Part shown: one piece after another, positions 1-8,894 of the stretch
Layout: the number at the start of each line of letters is the position of its first letter
Position numbering within the stretch: the first letter of the stretch is position 1
Assembly (NCBI GenBank): GCA_022579005.1
Contig: MU401804.1
Span: 1 to 28,706, forward strand
Direction: 5' to 3'
DNA length: 28,706 nucleotides
Origin: Poronia punctata
Taxonomy: Eukaryota; Ascomycota; Sordariomycetes; Xylariales; Xylariaceae
Position numbers and translations under genes: made by a program
Notes under the pieces: generated by a model
Databases searched by the model: none
The model's input: only the letters and a program-made list of their open reading frames with translations
What the model was told of the DNA's origin: nothing

Positions 1-1690
1 GTTTAAACTATTTAAGCATATTTAGCTATTAAGTTTAAATTATAAGTATTATTAAAAAAATATTAAAATAAAGTTAATAAAAGCTAAATAATATACTTAA
101 TATAGCTAAATTAAAATTATGTTAAATAAATAAAAAATAAACTTTTTTAAATTACTATAAACTTATATAAGTTTTTTAAAAACTTAGAAGTATATATTTA
201 TAATATAATAAACATATAAACTAAGTATATTTTATAATAAGCTTTATTAAAAGGTTTAATTAAACATTAAGCAGTAAAAATAGCATATAAAGCAATTAGA
301 CTTACTAGCACTTTAATAGATTTAAAAAAAGCTATAATATATATGTTTAATATTTAATAAAAAGCAAAAGTAAGCAAAATGTAAAAATTAATTAAATAGG
401 CTATAATGTTTAACTTATACTTTTAACAATATAACTAATAATAAAAAGCAATAAACAAAAAAATTAGTAAACTTAAAAAGTTAATAAATAAATAAAGCAA
501 GATAATATAAAATTAAGCTAACTTTATTAAAGTATTATAAAAATAAAATAAATAAGTTAATATTGTTTTAAATATTAACTTATTAAAGTTTAATAGCAAC
601 TTATAAATATAAAATAGTTAAGTTAAACGCAGCGTTAAAAAACATATAAAGGAACTAATATTATTACTATACTATAGATTTGTTTAATTACTTAACTAGC
701 TATATAATTAAAAAAAGCGTAGACTAAATAAGAATGTTTGCTTTTTTTTTAAAAAGAAAATGTTAAAACACTACAAATAAATTTAGCAAGATTTATATAA
801 CTATATAACGTTTAATAACATATATTATCTTATAGCAAAAAAAAAGCTTTAAAAGCTTTATATAGCAAACCTATATAATAGACAAAAATAGAGCTTTTCT
901 TTTAATTAATCTATTTTTATCTTATTAATTAAAGCGTACTAATTTAGCTATACTTTTAAAATTAACTTATTAAAGCTATTATTTTTAAAATCTATATAAA
1001 TTACTACTTTTTTAATAAGCTTAAAAAACTATAAAGTTATTAAATAAAAATAAAAAACAATAAATAAAAAACAATAAATAAAAAACAATAAATAAAAAAT
1101 AATAAATAAAAAACAATAAATAAAAACAATAAATAAAAACAATAAATAAAAAACAATAAATAAAAAACAATAAATAAAAACCAATAAATAAAAAACAATA
1201 AATAAAAAACAATAAATAAAAAACAATAAATAAAAAACAATAAATAAAAAACAATAAATAAAAAACAATAAATAAAAAACAATAAATAAAAAACTATTTA
1301 TTAAAGCTTTTAAAAATAGCTTAAAAAATTAAAAATAAAATAATAATAAAAGGTTAAAAGCTAGTAAAAATAGTAAAAATAATAAATTTTTAAATTAAAA
1401 AAGCAATATAAAAGTAATATTATTAATATATGCTTTTTTATTACATTTTTAAGCAATTTAATATTATTTAAAGTTATTTATACTTATATAGCTTTATAAT
1501 TATAAATAAAAAAGCTTAAATATAATTACTTTATTAATTAATTTATAAAACTACCTTTAAAAATTAAAAGTTTTAGCTATTATAATTTTTTTAAGTAAAT
1601 TTTTAATAAAAATTTTAACTTATATAAACCTAGAAAAACTAATTAAACTAGGCATACATATTTTTTTTAAAAAAGTTCTTGTCTTTTTTA
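1..1690. repeat. AT-rich, RIP-like mutated block (left flank)
   Basis: This stretch is almost entirely A and T. The remaining G and C sit mostly in AGC/GCT, ACT and GCA contexts, and TAA/TAG stops occur densely in all frames. Apart from a minisatellite, no coding sequence, RNA gene or transposon end is recognisable. The pattern matches the product of repeat-induced point mutation (C to T on both strands of repeated DNA), known in filamentous ascomycetes. The identity of the original repeat cannot be read from the sequence. The block starts before the window and ends rather abruptly around 1,640-1,710, just upstream of SRP101. Confidence 0.85.
1041..1294. repeat. 14-bp minisatellite, about 18 copies
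   Basis: The unit AATAAATAAAAAAC is repeated head to tail. Marking the single C of each unit gives positions 1058, 1072, 1086, 1100 (here T), 1114, 1127, 1140, 1154, 1168, 1182, 1196, 1210, 1224, 1238, 1252, 1266, 1280 and 1294. Spacing is 14 bp except two 13-bp steps. The array is very homogeneous: one C-to-T change (1100), one A-to-C change (1181) and two one-base deletions. The three hydrophobic minus-strand open frames of 77-80 codons here (Phe/Leu/Ile/Tyr-rich with a 14-residue period) arise only because 42 nt, three units, is a whole number of codons and the unit has no stop on that strand. They are not genes. Confidence 0.95.
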
Positions 1691-1931
1691 AAAAGATACT
1701 ATATAGTACGCTAGTCGTATTATACAAAATGCAACCCTACTTAATAGTAATCTATAGGTGCCCTGTTAGGGATTCTCTTTTTAAAAACACCTTGAGAATT
1801 CCCAACCAAAAGTGGCCTTTGATCTCCGTTAGCGGCCTACCAGTCTATACACATAGGTATACCTATTTTAGGTACCTACTGGAGAGGAATAACTGCCCGC
1901 CTACCAACTTCCGGAAGCTTATGGAGTCACC
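1691..1931 (+). promoter_or_regulatory. SRP101 5' flank / leader, with block boundary
   Basis: This stretch of about 240 bases joins the AT-rich block to the SRP101 start codon and must hold the leader and at least part of the promoter. A perfect 12-bp palindrome TACTATATAGTA lies at 1697-1708. An imperfect hairpin has arms GGGATTCTC (1769-1777) and GAGAATTCCC (1794-1803). No clear TATA box or other named element is recognised. Upstream of it there is only mutated AT-rich DNA, so the core promoter is either very compact or lies inside that DNA. Confidence 0.4.
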
Positions 1932-1938
1932 ATGTTAG
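1729..1938 (+). other. possible upstream ORF overlapping the SRP101 start
   Basis: An ATG at 1729 opens a 69-codon frame that ends at TAG 1936-1938, two bases past the SRP101 ATG (1932-1934), in a different frame. A second in-frame ATG at 1921 gives a five-codon minimal uORF with the same stop. The peptide resembles nothing known to me. If the transcript starts upstream of 1729, ribosomes would terminate on top of the main start codon, an arrangement that can lower or regulate translation. The transcription start is unknown, so this may be just an open frame in the leader or promoter. Confidence 0.25.
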
Positions 1939-4053
1939 ATACGTTCGAGATTTTGACAACATCTGGCGTGGTGCTCTGGTCCCGTACTTATGCACCTGTC
2001 AGTCCCTCTATTATCAATAACTTCATCACTGATGTTTTTATTGAAGAGAAGGGCGCCGCTTCTGGGGCCAAGGATAACCAGCCAACTGCCTTGAATCCTG
2101 CCTACCAATACGACCAGCACACTCTCAAATGGACATTTGTAAAGGAGCTGGGTATCATCTTTGTCGTATGTTTCTGCATCTGGTAATGATTCATCTTCAG
2201 GCGGTCCCCTCGCTTATCTTTCGAGAACAGGCTGTCTATCGATCTCTATTGCACCTCTCCTGGATTGACAAATTGGTCGACAACCTGAAGACCATATTCG
2301 TCGACCTCTATGGGGATCAACTGAAAAGGCCCTACACCACGACTGTATGCTGCCACAAATTTGACCAATACTTTAATCAGCAGTATCAAGAACTCGAGTC
2401 GCAGGTTATTGGCAAGCGCGCCCGAGACAACGGTACCACATTGCCCCAACAAGAGGAGAACGTGCCAACCGACTCCCAACCAGCTGTTCCGCTGGTCTTG
2501 AAACATAGGTTAAACCCACTATCAACCCCCGAAGATGTTTCGCCCTCTCCCGAGCCGGCATCGAATATGACGCTCAATGTGTCGCGACCCTCGACGCCCG
2601 GGGGGAACAGTCATCGCTTAGTCCCTAGGAGCGGACCCGTGGCGCGCATGTCTCGTAGGGCTCGGAAAATGCAACACAATCCTTCGGCGCCGGTGTCCTC
2701 AGGGGACGAGGCTTCGTTAAAGAAGGGAAAGAAGGCGCCCAAGAAGGGGCGGAAGTGGGACGCAGATGGCTTTGCCGATGAGGATGATGATGTGCAACTA
2801 GACTACTCCGTAACTCGGAATATACCAGCAAGCGACAGTGAAGTGGAAGCAACTGGACGGTCGACTGCTCTAGAAAGTGTTGATTCCGCTACCTGGGGTA
2901 CGACAACGTCGAAGGGCCAATTTGTATTGAAGGATCTGGGGGACGAGGTACACTCCATTTTAAAATCAGCCGAGGCGAGGAACATCGCATCAAACTCGGC
3001 TACGAAAGGGGGGCTGGTTGGTTCGAGCTTGAGCACGATAGGTGGACTGTTTCGTAATGTGGTGGGTGGTAAGACACTGACGAAAGAGGACCTCGGAAAA
3101 GCAATGAAAGGCATGGAAGACCACCTCCTCAAGAAGAACGTCGCTCGGGAAGCGGCTGTCCGCCTCTGTGAAGGTGTGGAAAAAGAACTAGTGGGTGTCA
3201 AGACGGCAAGTTTCGAGAGTATCGATGCCCGTATAGCAAAAGCTATGGAGGCCTCGTTAACCAAGATGTTGACGCCGACCTCGTCTCTCGATCTTCTGCG
3301 CGAAATCGACGCCGTCACGAGGCCCTCGGCAGCTTCTATTCGGAAGCGAAGGCCATACGTCATCTCCATTGTTGGTGTCAACGGCGTGGGCAAGTCTACG
3401 AACCTGTCAAAGATATGTTTCTTCCTTCTGCAAAACAAGTACAAGGTGCTTATCGCCGCCGGGGACACGTTCCGTTCAGGAGCGGTTGAGCAGCTCAAGG
3501 TCCACGTGCGCAACCTTAAGGAGTTGACAGAACGAGAAGGGGGCAAAGTTGAGATCTTTGAGAAGGGATATGGCGGTGACGCAGCAACCGTCGCCAAAGA
3601 TGCTGTTAAAGAGGCTGCCAATGAAGGCTACGATGTCGTGCTTATTGACACTGCCGGACGGCGGCACAACGATCAGCGTCTGATGTCATCGCTTGAGAAG
3701 TTCGCCAAGTTGGCCCAGCCGGACAAGATCTTGATGGTTGGCGAGGTCAGTAACAGCTATCTCAACTCCCTGTTTCCCCTTCTCCACTGGCTAACAACGC
3801 ATGACAGGCTCTTGTGGGGACGGACTCTGTCGCCCAGGCTAGGAACTTCAACTCGTCCTTTGGCCTAGGACGGCACCTTGATGGGTTTATCATCTCCAAA
3901 TGCGATACGGTTGGTGATATGGTGGGAACACTGGTCAGCATCGTACACGCTACCAATGTTCCAGTTTTGTTTGTTGGTGTTGGACAGCATTACTCAGATA
4001 TTAGGAACTTTTCTGTTAAATGGGCCGTAGAAAAGCTGCTCAGTACTAGTTAA
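1932..4053 (+). CDS. SRP101: Signal recognition particle receptor subunit alpha (SR-alpha), 3 exons
   Basis: Exons 1932-2165, 2231-3745 and 3808-4053 give 664 aa. Intron 1 (65 nt, GTATGT...CAG) and intron 2 (62 nt, GTCAGT...ACAG, branch CTAAC at 3791-3795) are both phase 0. The protein is the GTPase subunit of the ER-membrane SRP receptor; it docks SRP-ribosome-nascent-chain complexes at the translocon. Residues 1 to about 150 form the longin-like SRX domain that binds SR-beta, beginning MLDTFEILTTSGVVLWSRTY. A charged linker follows, with a lysine-rich stretch (242-253) ending in the GRKW motif and then an acidic run. The C-terminal NG domain carries the P-loop GVNGVGKST (460-468), DTFRSGA (490-496), DTAGR (551-555), SKCD (613-616, the TKxD-type base-recognition motif) and GVGQ (640-643). 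The start is fixed by the family-typical N-terminus and the ACCATG context. All GTPase motifs are intact and no frame break is seen, despite mutated DNA about 240 nt upstream. Confidence 0.97.
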
Positions 4054-5830
4054 GATTGTAACTTAGATATCCGGTTGTGTAGTACTATACAGACAATAAG
4101 AGCCTGGGCTGTGTTGCATCGCAACCCTCTAACTGGTAAACACATACTTTCGCGTACCCTCGATACCACGGCGGGTGGTGACCGATCGGGACATACGCGA
4201 ACCCGGACAGCAGTATAATGTTGAAAACACGAAGGTACTTCCATCAAACTAGGTTAAGTTGAACGTGATGCGTGACTAAAAGGCCAACTCCCCGGAGCAA
4301 CTTCCAGAGAGACAGGGTGTGAGATGATTCCCACACGGCCTCGGACTCGGGCCGCGCCAACCTAGCTTTGTCCACTCATCGCGAGGTCCTCGTCGCGTTC
4401 ACATCGTCAGCAACGTTTTGCGTCTCCTCGCAGTTAGCATGAGCTCGCTGCTCCGGGACCTATTGAGACACTTGGACGGCCACCGATTTTGCTGCTGTGC
4501 AGTTTGCGGTGTTGAAGGGCTATGTATGCATCGAACGTCGTCGCTAGCATACTCGTAGTGACCCGCGTGGGCCAGGCCCACAGTATCGAAATCAACTTAG
4601 CTGTCCCGTTTACTCCCCGGGGAGGGTTGTGCAAAATCTCGCTGCATAACGGTTTTTATGTGAGAATTGCTGACATTAGCAATGACACAAGCCGTAGCAA
4701 ATATACTGGTCAATTCTATGACACGATATGATAAGGCACAGATTATTAAAATTCTAACGCGGCTTCGCGAAAACGTGTAAACATTAGATAAACCGGGGCT
4801 ATGCCACAGGGAAGTCAACTGACATAAGAGTATCGAGTCAATAAAAAGGAGCACTTTGTTTTGGATTGGCTAGTAGCAGACAAGGCTTTACTATCATGCG
4901 CTAGCAATATTGGTTGACAGACTTCAACGCACTGTACATGTGTAGTATATATTTACGCGACAATTATCTGCATATGCGTATACAAGACCAGGCAGTTACT
5001 GGAGAAACTGTTTGTGCAATAATCTAAATAACACAGCCTCAAGGTTTGGACTAGAGCCCCGATGGCCTCTTCAAAACACAGGGCTGGCTTGGCCCTCGAA
5101 GATACCAGTGCAATTGCGATATAAATCCACTATAGGGTACGTGTACTACCTGCCTATACTTGAAGTTAGCCATGAATCCGCAACAAGTTTATGCATGACA
5201 AGACGAAAGAATATGGTGGTTGCCATCAGAATATGTAAGAAATGTTTATCAGGTTTCTACTCGATATAACAGCTCCGGCGAGAGCGCCATCGAAGTAGAA
5301 TCAGTCGCAAATTACCTCATCATTGAGCGACGAATACCTAGTGTGAGACGGAATGGTTAATAGGATAGACTGTAACTTACCAATCACGCAATTATTAACA
5401 TCGACAAACGCAGGCGGTTTATTGTTGTTGAGGTAGTTGCCACAGACAAATAGAGGAAGTGTAGAACCAGGAGGCAAGGAAATCTCCGCATCTTTATACA
5501 AGAAATTATTTCCTTGGGAACTAGCGTGTGGTGCCCCACTCAGACTTTACTTTTCTTCATTGGTCACCTTCTTTTCTGGCAGCAACCCCCACTGACTACA
5601 AAGGCTGTCTAGGGAGGTACCAACAGTTGAACTCATTGCTAGGCTGAAATCTCGCAGCTGGCAGCTCGGGTACCGGCTGACAGCCGCCAGAATTTGGCTG
5701 CACACAGGAAATTTTGTGGAAGTGGACAAAAATCTGTCATTCAGGAATCCCCTCCAACGACATAGAGAGAACGACGACCCCCAAGTTCGATTGAGCTACT
5801 ATCGCGGCATCTTCACCCTCTACTCAATCT
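4054..5830. other. intergenic region SRP101-RPL14, no recognised gene
   Basis: About 1.8 kb of moderate base composition, more AT-rich around 4,650-5,500 than in the genes. It should hold the SRP101 3' UTR and terminator, and the RPL14 promoter and first UTR exon near 5,780-5,830 (pyrimidine-rich run ending ACCCTCTACTCAATCT before a GTAAGT). Only short open frames (60-85 codons) occur on both strands, without a recognisable product or convincing coding bias. One minus-strand frame is described separately. No tRNA, transposon protein or tandem repeat was found. Confidence 0.6.
5381..5795 (-). pseudogene. possible decayed minus-strand coding remnant (weak)
   Basis: On the minus strand one frame is open from 5795 to 5550, stops at a single TAA (5549-5547), and continues open in the same frame to a GTAAGT at 5380. 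The downstream part reads like protein, with LPPGSTLPLFVCGNYL followed by an Asn/Pro-rich stretch and a second Cys. No family is recognised, there is no convincing ATG start, and the nearest acceptor would make a 43-nt intron, short for fungi, followed soon by a stop. It also overlaps the likely RPL14 promoter. Chance open frames of this size are common, so this is a weak call. Confidence 0.12.
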
Positions 5831-6102
5831 GTAAGTTTACCAGTCCGGGTAGCACATGCAAACGGCCCAGGTAGGCCCTCTGTTCTCAGTGCATCTCAAA
5901 GGCAGTTCTGGCCGGGTTCGCAGTTCTGATCACTACACCCAACTTTGCACATGTCATCCGAGCAACCCACATACATACTTCCCACACTCTTCAAAGCTTG
6001 GAACTCACCCATAAATATAACTGTTTCCCGAACAAACTTCATACCACCCCGGCTTTAATTACACCTCTACCTACTACCACTCTAACGACCGATTGTACAC
6101 AG
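5831..6102 (+). other. probable 5' UTR intron of RPL14
   Basis: A consensus donor GTAAGT at 5831 follows a pyrimidine-rich presumed leader. An acceptor ACAG ends at 6102, twelve bases before the RPL14 ATG, and a CTAAC branch site (6082-6086) lies at normal distance before it. Length 272 nt. Introns in or next to the leader are common in fungal ribosomal protein genes. The three signals fit together, but only transcript data could prove it. Confidence 0.5.
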
Positions 6103-6114
6103 AATCATCTCACC

Positions 6115-6628
6115 ATGTCCGCCATCATCGAGTCCCCGTCGTGGCGAACCGTCGAGGTTGGCCGCCTCGTCCTCATCAACCACGGGCCCTTCACTGGCCG
6201 GATCGCGGCCATTGTCGAGATTATCTCCGAGAAGCGGGTAAGTGGCGTCGGCACCCACGCAGCAAGGAAGTAAAAAAGATAGTGCCGGGGTTGACTTGGC
6301 ATACCGTTGCATTTAGGTTCTCGTCGATGGACCCAGTTCTGAGGAAAGGTTCGCCGTACCAAAAGGTCCGGTCGCTCTGTCCGATGTTCTTCTCACCGAC
6401 ATTAAACTGGATATACCCCGTGCCGTCCGGACTGGCACTCTAAAGAAGTACTGGGAGAAGGCCGAGATCGACAAGAAGTGGCAGGACAGCAAGTGGGCCC
6501 AGCGCAGCCAACGGACGGAGCGCAGGAAGGCTCTCACCGACTTCCAGCGCTTCCAACTCCTCCGCGTTAAGAAGCAGCAGCGATACGAGGTCCGTAAGGC
6601 GCTGGCGAAGGTCAAGGCGTCGGCGTAG
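6115..6628 (+). CDS. RPL14: 60S ribosomal protein L14 (eL14), 2 coding exons
   Basis: Exons 6115-6237 and 6317-6628 encode 144 aa, close to the usual 138-149 aa of fungal eL14. The 79-nt phase-0 intron runs from GTAAGT to TTTAG. The protein is a structural component of the large ribosomal subunit in the cytoplasm. The N-terminal half is the KOW/SH3-like domain: WRTVEVGRLVLI, then GPFTGR and IVEII (residues about 10-37), then VLVDGP across the splice junction. The C-terminal half is the basic helical tail with the typical KKYWEKAEIDKKW, ERRKALTDFQRF and KALAKVKASA endings. The chosen ATG gives the expected N-terminus directly before SWRTVEVGR and sits in the context CACCATG. The only odd point is the probable large leader intron just upstream. 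No frameshift or premature stop is present. Confidence 0.97.
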
Positions 6629-7366
6629 GTCTGGATGGATATGGGTGGCTTGATTATATGAAGGAGTAGGCTCTCGCGGAGGGAGTGGTTTCTGGTCAAC
6701 ATGTGGCACACGGGCCACCGGGTTGACGGAATCCTTTTTGCTGCATCGCCTGGCAGGACCTGTATGTCACAAAAACTTATATTTGAGGTGACCGGCGTCA
6801 ATGATTACGGACCATTCAGAAGCAATTTTACACATCAAACCCACGATTTATACTCTTCTCGTGGGTAAATTAGTGTACAATGGGATACTCTCGACGGAGA
6901 GGCAGTGGAGAGACCGAGAAGGGGCGCCTTACACGACCTGATTGCAGCGTATGTGTACTTAGTTAGACAACTACGGATCACGCGATGTATAGGCTCGTTG
7001 CGAAGCAAACTGTGCCAAGCGAAGACCAATTGGGGCAATATTTCGAAGGTCATTATTTGGAGCCAAGTGATCAAGTGTGCCCAGTAGCCTTCTGAATCAC
7101 ATCCCTCCAGTGTCTGACAGACAAAACGTTGACTGCAGCGTGATTCTACACATACGTGTAGTAATAAGGCAACGGCTACTACCGAGCAGCTAGATACGGT
7201 CGATTTCTAACCAGATCTCGTGCCATACCATCCCTTAGTCGATTGCTCGCAGGTTATGGCCCGCCGCCCGCCAAACCACAAGATGCCTGAAGTATCTCGA
7301 CTAGGAGGCCCTTGCATACTCGTAAATACAACTTAGCCAATGGAGCTGTTTTAGAAATGGGTAATT

Positions 7367-7387
7367 GCAAGGGGCAAGGGGCAAGGG
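7367..7387 (+). repeat. GCAAGGG heptamer, three perfect tandem copies
   Basis: Three exact copies of GCAAGGG follow each other, then two further G. It stands directly before an AT-rich stretch. It is too short to assign a function and could be simple slippage or a small protein-binding cluster. Confidence 0.8.
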
Positions 7388-7400
7388 GGTTTCTGTTAAT

Positions 7401-7537
7401 TAATCACCTAGACAGCATCTGCGGTTAAGAAATATAAACGGGTTTATTATTTTAATTAATATAAAATGGCTTTAATACTTAGTTATTTAACCTGGTTGTT
7501 ATTAAGACACCTAGGTTAGTGTGCTAACTAGGTATTA
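7401..7537. repeat. small AT-rich inverted-repeat element inside the island
   Basis: The left end TAATCACCTAGACAGC (7401-7416) is matched in inverted orientation by GCTAACTAGGTATTA (7523-7537) with a few mismatches, enclosing about 137 bp that are much more AT-rich than the surroundings. A hairpin lies at the right end: ACCTAGGTTAG (7509-7519) against CTAACTAGGT (7524-7533). Size and structure fit a MITE-like remnant or a decayed repeat end. No target duplication could be defined, so the call is tentative. Confidence 0.35.
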
Positions 7538-7821
7538 TATACTTTTATATAATCTGAAATAAGTAAGGTACATGATCCAACCTTAAAGTGTTCTTGTATG
7601 GCTACTCTCATAGGCTCTGTGCTTGGTGGTAGGATGTGGGGTTTGGCCCTGTCTGGAAACCCTAGCCAAACAATTGACATCAATTTGTGAACGCCTACTG
7701 CAACTTTTCCTCGCCAAATTCAACGCCGGAACACTGTAAACAATTCCCTCCGCACCACTACACTATTCCCAGTAATCCAGCCAGTTGTAAAAGGCAGTTA
7801 TCATCTCCCGCCTTGCTGTCT

Positions 7822-8020
7822 GTAAGTCCGACCAATTTGAAAAGGGGAATCTGTCCTCATTCCTCCCTCTAGTTGGTTTATGGCTAGACGGCTACTTTGG
7901 GTCATCTTGAAATGGAAGGCATTTTAGGCTGCCCTCCAGACATGTTTGAAGATGCACCACCCCTCTTGCCAACTGCATGTGTACTTTATCCTCCCAACTA
8001 ATTTTTCCTCGCTTTGACAG
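7822..8020 (+). other. probable 5' UTR intron of EGD2
   Basis: A donor GTAAGT at 7822 pairs with the acceptor TTTGACAG ending at 8020, eighteen bases before the EGD2 ATG. An ACTAAT branch site (7997-8002) and a pyrimidine tract TTTTTCCTCGCTTT precede the acceptor. Length 199 nt. All splice signals are good, and the arrangement parallels the one proposed for RPL14. Confidence 0.55.
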
Positions 8021-8038
8021 TGCCCCTCCCATATCATC

Positions 8039-8894
8039 ATGGCCAACCCCCGTGTCGAAGAACTCCCTGACGAGGAGCCCCAGAAGGTCAATATTGAGCA
8101 CGATGACGATGATAGCTCCGACTCCGAGATCGAGGCTGGCGAGAGCGGGCCAACCGGCTCCAGTGCTATAATCCACTCGCGCAACGAGAAGAAGGCCCGC
8201 AAGGCTATTGAGAAACTTCACCTTACCCGTGTCACAGGCATCACCCGTGTCACCCTGCGCCGGCCCAAGAACGTGAGTGACAATTTCTCGTAATTGCCAT
8301 GGGGAGAACCAAACTATACTTTGTTGTTCTGGACCACAGGCCATTGAAAACCTTGGCCCGCTTGTACAGCCTATCTTCTGCTTCAGTAAAGGCGTAGTGC
8401 GGGGCCTCATGAGAATTTTTGTTAACGGCTTTCCCTTTATATAGATCCTTTTTGTTATCAACAATCCCGAAGTCTACAAGTCACCCAACAGTAACACTTA
8501 CATGTAAGCATTGCAGCTATTTACCCCATATTCGACAATGCGTTTTTCTTGACTCTGTTGACATATAATCTCTAGTGTATTCGGGGAGGCCAAGATTGAA
8601 GATCTCAATTCTGCTGCTCAGCAAGCTGCAGCGCAGTCTCTTGCTGCCCAGGGTGGGGAACATGACCACACTGGTCATGACCACACGCATGGTGATGCCG
8701 GCAAGACTGCCGAGGGCGCCGAGGACAAGAAAGAGGATGATGACGACGATGAAGAGGTAGACGCTGAAGGCCTGGAGGATAAAGACATTGAACTAGTCAT
8801 GACCCAGGCAAGCGTCTCCCGCACAAAAGCCATCAAGGCGCTGAAGGAAAACGACAACGACATAGTAAATTCTATCATGGCGCTTAGCGTCTAA
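8039..8894 (+). CDS. EGD2: Nascent polypeptide-associated complex subunit alpha, 3 coding exons
   Basis: Exons 8039-8272, 8445-8503 and 8576-8894 encode 203 aa. Intron 1 is 172 nt (GTGAGT...ATAG, phase 0). Intron 2 is 72 nt (GTAAGC...CTAG) and splits the Ile codon at residue 98. NAC-alpha pairs with NAC-beta (Egd1) at the ribosomal exit tunnel, shields nascent chains and restricts SRP-independent ER targeting. Residues 1-40 are acidic. The NAC domain spans about 47-112 with [35 protein letters not shown] and [14 protein letters not shown]. An Ala/Gln-rich segment, a His-rich patch (127-136) and an acidic run (about 148-160) follow. The C-terminal UBA domain (162-203) ends in [14 protein letters not shown]. 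Length and domain order are normal for filamentous fungi. The long first intron may hide a cassette exon (see findings). Confidence 0.97.

Larger units (their letters stand above)
6629..7821. other. intergenic region RPL14-EGD2
   Basis: About 1.2 kb holding the RPL14 3' end and the EGD2 promoter and leader. Open frames here are short and unrecognised. Two local structures are listed separately: a triple heptamer (7367-7387) and an AT-rich inverted-repeat stretch (7401-7537). A CCAAT sequence lies near 7336-7340, about 700 nt before the EGD2 ATG, too far and too common a motif to call a box. The stretch 7,690-7,821 is rich in C and T and is likely leader sequence of EGD2. Confidence 0.55.

Noticed and set aside
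1021..1282. Three overlapping hydrophobic minus-strand open frames resembling small membrane proteins
   Set aside because: They are translations of the 14-bp minisatellite in its three frames, with an exact 14-residue period.
1041..1294. Regular repeats considered as a CRISPR array
   Set aside because: Contiguous 14-bp units without spacers, in a eukaryotic context.
2803..3621. 272-codon open frame on the minus strand
   Set aside because: It lies wholly antisense to the conserved GTPase exon of SRP101, and its peptide has no family features; it follows from the codon bias of the sense gene.
6005..6024. TATA-like CATAAATATAACTG upstream of RPL14
   Set aside because: It falls inside the proposed leader intron, and such motifs are frequent.
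6313..6801. 162-codon minus-strand open frame over RPL14 exon 2
   Set aside because: Antisense to a conserved ribosomal protein exon; the composition follows the sense codons.
7892..8464. 190-codon minus-strand open frame over EGD2
   Set aside because: Antisense shadow of EGD2 exons 1-2 and its leader, with no recognisable product.
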